Of a stretch of 64,000 bases of DNA, positions 58,846 to 64,000 are shown piece after piece. Location of the stretch: the NCBI GenBank assembly GCA_034231615.1, contig CM067315.1, forward strand, positions 14,309,267 to 14,373,266, read 5' to 3'. The position numbers were made by a program, and so were the translations under genes. The stretch is from Meghimatium bilineatum (taxonomy: Eukaryota > Mollusca > Gastropoda > Stylommatophora > Philomycidae). The first letter of the stretch is position 1; the number at the start of each line of letters is the position of its first letter. A model generated the notes under the pieces. It ran no database searches and was not told the origin of the DNA. It was given only the letters and a program-made list of their open reading frames with translations.

Positions 58846-59215
58846 TTATACTTTGTTGTGTCGTGTAATGTATTCTTTCCAAAACGTAGTCTTCCTTATG
58901 ATTCTCCTGAAATCCCTGCTATCTCTGGCAAGTTGTCCTGCTTCCTCTAGTGACTTCCTCTGAAACCCAACTTCCTTCTTAATGTGGTGTTTGAAAGCCA
59001 GAGGACATTGTTTTTTCTTAGCATGTCTTGGTTGATCTTCCATGCTGTCCATAGTATTCTCAGGACTCTTCTATAGCACTTTATTTCGAAAGACTCTATT
59101 CTCTTGGTTGTAATTTTATTTATTGTCCATGTTTCACAGCCTTTGGTCGCCACTGGGAACACACAGGTATGTTTCCTGTGTTTGCACCATGCCACAGTTT
59201 TGTCAGTTGTTTTAA
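58846..59215 (-). mobile_element. LINE 3'-end fragment
   Basis: Minus frames: FPVATKGCETWTINKITTKR, IESFEIKCYRRVLRILWTAW and, after frame changes, KKQCPLAFKHHIKKEVGFQR, LARDSRDFRRIIRKTTFWKE. The thumb/connection and C-terminus of an APE-type LINE; the ending is shared with 2698-2860. Confidence 0.82.
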
Positions 59216-59462
59216 TTTGGACATCACTATTGCAACTCTCCTGATCTCGACTGCGCAGTCTCCTGCACTGCTCCTAAATATTTGATATTTTCACTTCTAA
59301 AACACTGTTAACAATATTAATATAGACCGAAATAACCTTTGCTACTCATCTGGTAATCATATTTGATGCTCCAGGACAAGATTAGTTCTTTCTTGCTGTC
59401 TTAAATTTTTGTTGAGACATAAGTGTTGCAGTTAAATTCTATTCACTTTTGCATGAATTTTA

Positions 59463-59770
59463 TCAAAATTTCAAATGCTCCTTCTTTCTTTAGCTTTTTT
59501 TCTATATCTGTAATTGTTTCTCCCATAAGCTTCACTGCCTTTTCTAGCTCACACAGTAACTCATAGAGCTTTGATTCTAGTGTTGTTTCTGAAACAGCAA
59601 GTTTGTCTTATATTCGATATATTCTTCAAGTATATGTTAAATGCAGCCTGTTGTACTTTTCATTACACGTGGCTGTTTTGCCAAACTTTAATTTTGCGTA
59701 CATGCATCTGTTGTGTCCTGTTCTGAGGTTTCAAATATATATTCTTGTTTTGTTTTTTTACCTGCAATGT
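59463..59770 (-). mobile_element. LINE 3'-end fragment (RNase H-bearing family)
   Basis: The nucleotide sequence parallels 27320-27560: CTCACACAGTAACTCATAGAGC, TTTGATTCTAGTGTTGTTTC, GCCAAACTTTAATTTTG, GTTGTGTCCTGTTCTGAG. Decayed. Confidence 0.7.
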
Positions 59771-60960
59771 TTATCACTATTTTATTTTGATATTCTGTTC
59801 ATGTGACTGTGTTGCCCTATTTTCCTATTAGAAAACTCGGGAACTAGAAGTTAATTATTCGCTGCTGAGTATTTTTAGCGTTTAGACAGAATTCATATTT
59901 TTGATCTATTTTTTTGCACATCCATCATGGGAACAAGGAATTTTAGTTCTGTTTTAATTGTAATGTAATATATATATTTTGAAACATAATTGGACAGAGA
60001 ATGTGGTTTCATCACAAATTCATTTTGTATAAAATTACTTTGTTAATGAAAATTTAATTTTAAACATAAAATATAATGTATGAATTGAAAAAAAAATTTT
60101 TAGACATGAAATGTGAACTTAAACTTCCGAATCAATATCTTCCACTAAAACTGCATCAGTTTTGTAAATAATCTAATTATGAACACAAAAATGTATAGTA
60201 AGTAGGCATAGTACTTCAATTTTTGCCGTTTTTTCAAAAAATATCAGACCTGATTCACTTGATATCTGAATGTAGATCTATAATTTTGATTGAGATATTT
60301 CTTACAAATGGTGTCAATCAGTAACAAAGGTTTAATGCCAGTTGCTAGTAATTGCCAGATTGGATTTAAATAATTAATGCGACCAAAGTAAATAAAAAAG
60401 TTATACTGTCACGAAGTTCGCTAGTAAATATATATATATAAAATATAAAGAAAAATGGCATCACATACCACACATATTCAAAACTTATCAATAACTTATA
60501 AAATTGATATAACACATCAAAATCATGTCAGAAGTAATGTGGACATATAACACATTCAATCGGAATCATCCTTATGTTGATATAATTACTGAAAATGATT
60601 AAATAAAACAAAAAATATCTGCGTTGTTTTATAAACTGTCTGTAATCTGAAGACGGTACATAGGGAAAGAGTTAAGTTTATTATTTGTAATGTAGCAGTT
60701 GTTTGTCATTAGAACTGACTCTCTTATGAAATCTGTCTCTCCAGAGGCATGGATATATTTTGTACGCTAATGTAGCAATGTGTATTATTTATACGTCTGC
60801 ACCAGTCAGATCATGTATATTTTGTGTGTCTTTATTTGTATTATGTCGCTCTTTGGGCCATGTCACTTATTGTGTACCATGCCTGTGTTCCCATGCCTCT
60901 TTGTCTATGTATATTTCTGTGCCTCTTTGTGCCCATATCTGTATGTATGTGTGTCAAAAG
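59771..60960. other. No gene recognised
   Basis: AT-rich, with a (TA) run at 60428-60440 and an AATAAA at 60391. GACGGTACATAGGGAAAGAG followed by TTAA (60650-60675) resembles the right end of the 19150-19291 MITE, but I found no matching left end. Confidence 0.35.
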
Positions 60961-60964
60961 AATA

Positions 60965-61290
60965 ACAGAGCAGTAGTACCTCCAGTGCTGTTGTATGCTT
61001 GTGAAACATGGACAATAAAAAAGGCATAACATAAGGAAGCTCAATTATTTCCACACACTTAGTCCCAGAAAGATTATGAACATCAGATGAAAAGTTAATA
61101 TTCCTGATGCCACTGTCCTCGACAGAGCTGGTATTCCTAACAATGATAAGAGTCAAATTTAATTATTACAACTTGGTCCAGAACTATGAAATGTGTCTGT
61201 AATAACAGAAAATTTCCTATATACAGTACAAGCAAGAGCTAAAGGAGTACCAAGAAGGAGGTAGATTGAAGGAGTTACTGACATTCTGAG
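60965..61290 (+). mobile_element. LINE fragment (decayed)
   Basis: Starts AVVPPVLLYACETWTIKKA, then in other frames IPDATVLDRAGIPNNDKS and a basic ARAKGVPRRR end. The D-x-T-V-L-x-R-A-G-I-P motif is common in the connection region of one LINE group. No sister copy in this window. Confidence 0.7.
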
Positions 61291-61449
61291 ACTCCACAAT
61301 ATTATTTTATATCAACTGATCAAAAGTGCCATAACCTGAAAACCAATCATTATTCAATTCTGCAATGCTTAACATCAAAAGTGGAGTAAATACAATAGAC
61401 AGATATACTGTTTTTTTTTAAAAACCAACTTTTGAAGGGGGGTACCATT

Positions 61450-61683
61450 CCGTGGCTGCCAGCCATATCATCAGACATGAACTCCATAGATTACTTATGG
61501 GATGAACACGACAGATGGCTCTGCCAGCAAGACATGGCTCCAGCCACTCTCTGACAGTTGTCTCTTGCACTATGGGAAGAGTGGGCAGCCATCTCACAAC
61601 AACAGATGGAATGGCTAATCTGACCCATATCACGGAGATGTTGTTCTCGTATAGAGGCCAGAGGAGGCCATACACCTTACTGA
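61450..61683 (+). pseudogene. Tc1-like transposase, C-terminal remnant
   Basis: The + frame PWLPAISSDMNSIDYLWDEH, DRWLCQQ, two internal TGA stops, LALWEEWAAISQQQMEWLI, CSRIEARGGHTPY and a stop. It follows the W-P-A-x-S-P-D-L-N-P-I-E-x-L-W-D-x-L-D pattern of Tc1/mariner DDE transposases; the last catalytic acidic residue appears as D in SIDYLW. The two stops make it non-coding. Confidence 0.82.
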
Positions 61684-61849
61684 AATGGAGGTATCAGTCG
61701 CAGAGAATAAAATCATGTTATCAAACAAACTAAATTTAATGAATATGATTTCCTTGTTAAATTCTGAAAGGTTGTTCATGCCATGGTTCAAACATTAATT
61801 CCATAAAATAAAATTGTGTTACATGTTTGAAATTTGGTGTCCATTAGCC

Positions 61850-62130
61850 GCCCGTGTGTTATGGGGCCCGAATGGGAGCAAAGAATAGCAACACTGTTTA
61901 CCTTCCACGCATGTCGTAAAAGGCGACTAAGGAGGTTATGGGATGGAGTTGGCTGTCCCATCCCATATAGGGTCAGTGACCCAAAGCCATGCTGAAGTCG
62001 GATGTGTCAAGCCGAAAGGCGCGGATATTGCAGCAATGCTGTAAACCATGACACAACGCATTCCTTTCTCTGGACTACATCCCGCTAATCTGCAGGAGTT
62101 TGAGAATGAACGCAGAAGAAGAAGAAGTGT
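61850..62130 (+). mobile_element. SINE family D, best-preserved copy
   Basis: From GGGGCCCGAATGGGAGCAAAG through CCACGCATGTCGTAAAAGG, GCGACTAAGGAGGTTATGGG, ATATAGGGTCAGTGACCC, GAAGTCGGATGTGTCAAGCC, GCTGTAAACCATGACACAAC, CTCTGGACTACATCCCGC to CAGGAGTTTGAGAATGAACG and a (GAA)n tail. Reference copy for the family. Confidence 0.85.
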
Positions 62131-62298
62131 CCATTAGCACTGCAATAATGTTGAGTTTCTTTTTTTTTTAACAGTAAAGATAGCAATTTGTTTCTGCTAC
62201 TGTATGGCTGCGATGACATCTGATTCTGACTTTCTGTTCCCAAAATTGGCAGTGCCGCTATACATAATATATACAAAATATACCAAATTGTGTTCTAG

Positions 62299-62636
62299 AT
62301 CCTTTCTCACATGTAAACACAGCAGGATCAGCAAATTTAGAAGAGGGTCTCATAGAACTCACAACAAATGAACTAAAAATAAAATTCAAAAGTGGATACC
62401 AAAGGTTCTGGCTTCAAAAATCATTACTGACACTGTACCATGGATTATGGAAAGATAGTGCAGAAATTATGAACTGCATGTCAATCTTCTCATGTGGCTG
62501 AACCATTTGTTATTGGTATCTCTTCTCATTTAGTGCTGTATCGAATTTACTATCTAAGACAAGGAACCTATTGCATATAACTGAGGATGGCAATTTACTA
62601 ATGATTCTAATGAAAGTTGAACCCAATATTGACTAA
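62299..62636 (+). pseudogene. hAT-type transposase C-terminal remnant
   Basis: A + frame VLDPFSHVNTAGSANLEEGL, IELTTNELKIKFKSGYQRFW, then after a frame change FSAVSNLLSKTRN, LLHITEDGNLLMILMKVEPN and a stop. This follows the DPF....EE..IEL..(D/N).(L)K.KF and F-S-x-(V/M)-x-x-x-(L/K)-(S/T)-K-x-R-N-x-L order of the hAT dimerisation region in ZBED5/SCAND3-like transposases. The frame is disrupted. Confidence 0.7.
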
Positions 62637-62639
62637 CTT

Positions 62640-62999
62640 TTTAAAATGAATCAGACTCCTCATTCACATTAAATTGTTAATTTTGATTTGTATTTTTACT
62701 ATATACGTTCGAAATAAAAGATTTTGTAATATATTTTATGGTGTTTTAATTATTACAATACATTTCTTACTACTGTAATACAATCTTTTCATATGTAACG
62801 GTATTCTGTATTTTCATATTGAAACCATTGTATGAAACTGTACGTAATGTGTTATTCAATCATACACTTTACAATCCTGACATATGCGCTATTTTTCATT
62901 AAAATCAGTATAGCAATAACTGTTCAAGATGAAGCACATATTGTCCACTACTCTCTCAATAATTTAATGACATCTTCGTTTGCTTCTTCTCGTTAGCAG
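62640..62999. other. AT-rich spacer
   Basis: No gene. Contains AATAAA at 62713, possibly the poly(A) signal of the hAT remnant. Confidence 0.35.
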
Positions 63000-63029
63000 T
63001 ACAGTTTAATATGTCTACACAGAAAGTCC

Positions 63030-63460
63030 GTTTTCTTAAATAATGCTGCTGTATTTGAAAGCTCCTCAGTACTCCCATGCAGCTTTCTGTGGGCACCGAC
63101 AGTGGAGATGAGAGTATACGATGTAATCAGACCTCATCCTTACAATACCTGGGCGTGCAATTTGATCATAGTTTGTGTTTTCAGGAACACTTGATCATGT
63201 TATCGCAAAGGACTTTCAGCTCTGAGAGTAAAGTAGCGGCTGACACTAAACAATCACAGCTCGTAATCTTATATGAGGTTCTTATCCTCTCTGTCATTGA
63301 ATATGCAGGTGCCAATATCACAGTCACATACAGATTGAGAGGCTGGAAATAACTGAAAATGAAGCGATGCAGATGATCCTTGGTTGCACAAGGGTTACAC
63401 CCTGTGTTGCCATGAGATTTCTTCTTCAGTTTTTGAGAATATCTCACATAATTGATGGAG
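63030..63460 (+). mobile_element. LINE RT thumb fragment
   Basis: The + frame 63077-63352 reads SLQYLGVQFDHSLCFQEHL, LYEVLILSVIEYAGANI, and continues in another frame with EAMQMILGCTRVTPCVAM. The Y-L-G-V-x-F-D and S-V-I-E-Y-A patterns mark the thumb region of a Jockey/CR1-type LINE. Confidence 0.75.
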
Positions 63461-63472
63461 GGGGGGGGGGGA
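63461..63472. repeat. Poly-G tract
   Basis: A G run of about 11 nt between two LINE fragments of opposite orientation. Confidence 0.85.
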
Positions 63473-63479
63473 TTTGATA

Positions 63480-63910
63480 CTTGTATTTTTTTCAATTTCA
63501 TTTATAGAGCTTTGTGGTACCTGTGATATGGTGAAGTGTTTGATTTTGTACCTGGTCCAGAGCTTGTAGATGGGAATTGGCTGATGAAGTTCATGCTATT
63601 GATGTGTATTCTAGTACTGCTCTAATTGCACCTGTATATACTATCTTTAAGGTTGCTGCATTTCTCTGTCATGCTGCTATGTTTTCTGCTGCTTTTTTAA
63701 TTTCTTATTGGTGATCTTCAGATATTGTTCTACACACCACCAAGTCATCAGTATACATGTTAGCTTCAGATGTTCTACACACCACCAAGTCATCAGTATA
63801 CATGATAGCTTCAGATATTGTTCTACACACCACCAAGTCATCAGTATAAATGTTAGCTTCAGATGTTCCTCTACACACCACCAAGTCATCAGTATACATG
63901 TTAGCTTTAA
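63480..63910 (-). mobile_element. LINE RT fragment with a 45-48 bp in-frame repeat of its YTDD motif
   Basis: On the minus strand four units of MYTDDLVVCRTISEA (15-16 residues, 45-48 bp) are followed by sequence of a LINE thumb: LKIVYTGAIRAVLEYTSIA, SHLQALDQVQNQTLHHITG. Y-T-D-D with flanking hydrophobics is RT motif C. The region between motif C and the thumb is shortened. The array lies at about 63712-63908. Confidence 0.75.
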
Positions 63911-63988
63911 CGGCATAAACAGTAATGTATTATTAGTTGCTATTTACATCGAAAATATCAAAGCGCCTTGAACACAGAAAACTGTTAT

Positions 63989-64000
63989 GGAGGGGGGGGG
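63989..64000. repeat. Poly-G at window end
   Basis: A G run cut by the window edge. Confidence 0.7.

Noticed and set aside
59820..60675. Possible larger TTAA-flanked piggyBac element
   Set aside because: The right-end-like sequence resembles the 19150 MITE, but no inverted match next to a TTAA was found on the left.

Overview
This is 64 kb of AT-rich metazoan nuclear DNA. It has spliced exons with GT-AG introns, no bacterial-style operons, and dense non-LTR retrotransposon debris, tRNA-derived SINEs, DNA transposons and minisatellites. The repeat mix suggests an invertebrate, and a mollusc or other lophotrochozoan is plausible. I cannot fix the species from sequence alone.

The one host gene I can support is a complete orthologue of LRRC40 (leucine-rich repeat-containing protein 40). 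It lies on the + strand from the ATG at 21558 to the stop at 58531. Fourteen exons join with compatible phases into 1,830 nt, or 609 codons plus stop; human LRRC40 is about 602 aa. All thirteen introns have GT donors and AG acceptors. The 35 kb of intron is almost entirely repeats.

Region by region. 1-21,500 is intergenic: tandem arrays (1-462, 8,670-9,028 and the 2.3-kb array at 11,030-13,316), LINE fragments, a Penelope-like GIY-YIG fragment (about 9,410-9,815), a TE-type ORF remnant (6,125-6,640), a TTAA-flanked MITE (19,150-19,291) and several SINEs. 21,558-58,531 is LRRC40. Its introns hold a LINE nested in an older LINE (43,775-46,085), a piggyBac deletion derivative (49,543-51,268), an internally deleted orphan ORF (47,166-48,037), a hAT-type MITE (41,379-41,544) and large minisatellites in introns 5, 7 and 13. 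58,532-64,000 is again repeats: LINEs, a Tc1-like transposase remnant, a hAT transposase C-terminus and a SINE.

The most unusual feature is at LRRC40 exon 7. The last 44 nt or so of the exon, the 5' splice site and the start of the intron are tandemly repeated eight times at exactly 60 bp, giving eight consecutive GTAAGT donors. I found no convincing new gene system, defence locus or CRISPR array. The rest of the interest is in how repeats are nested and amplified: two separate minisatellites have formed beside the catalytic Y-x-D-D motif of LINE reverse transcriptases, and a (TA)n tract has grown inside the tRNA-like head of a SINE.
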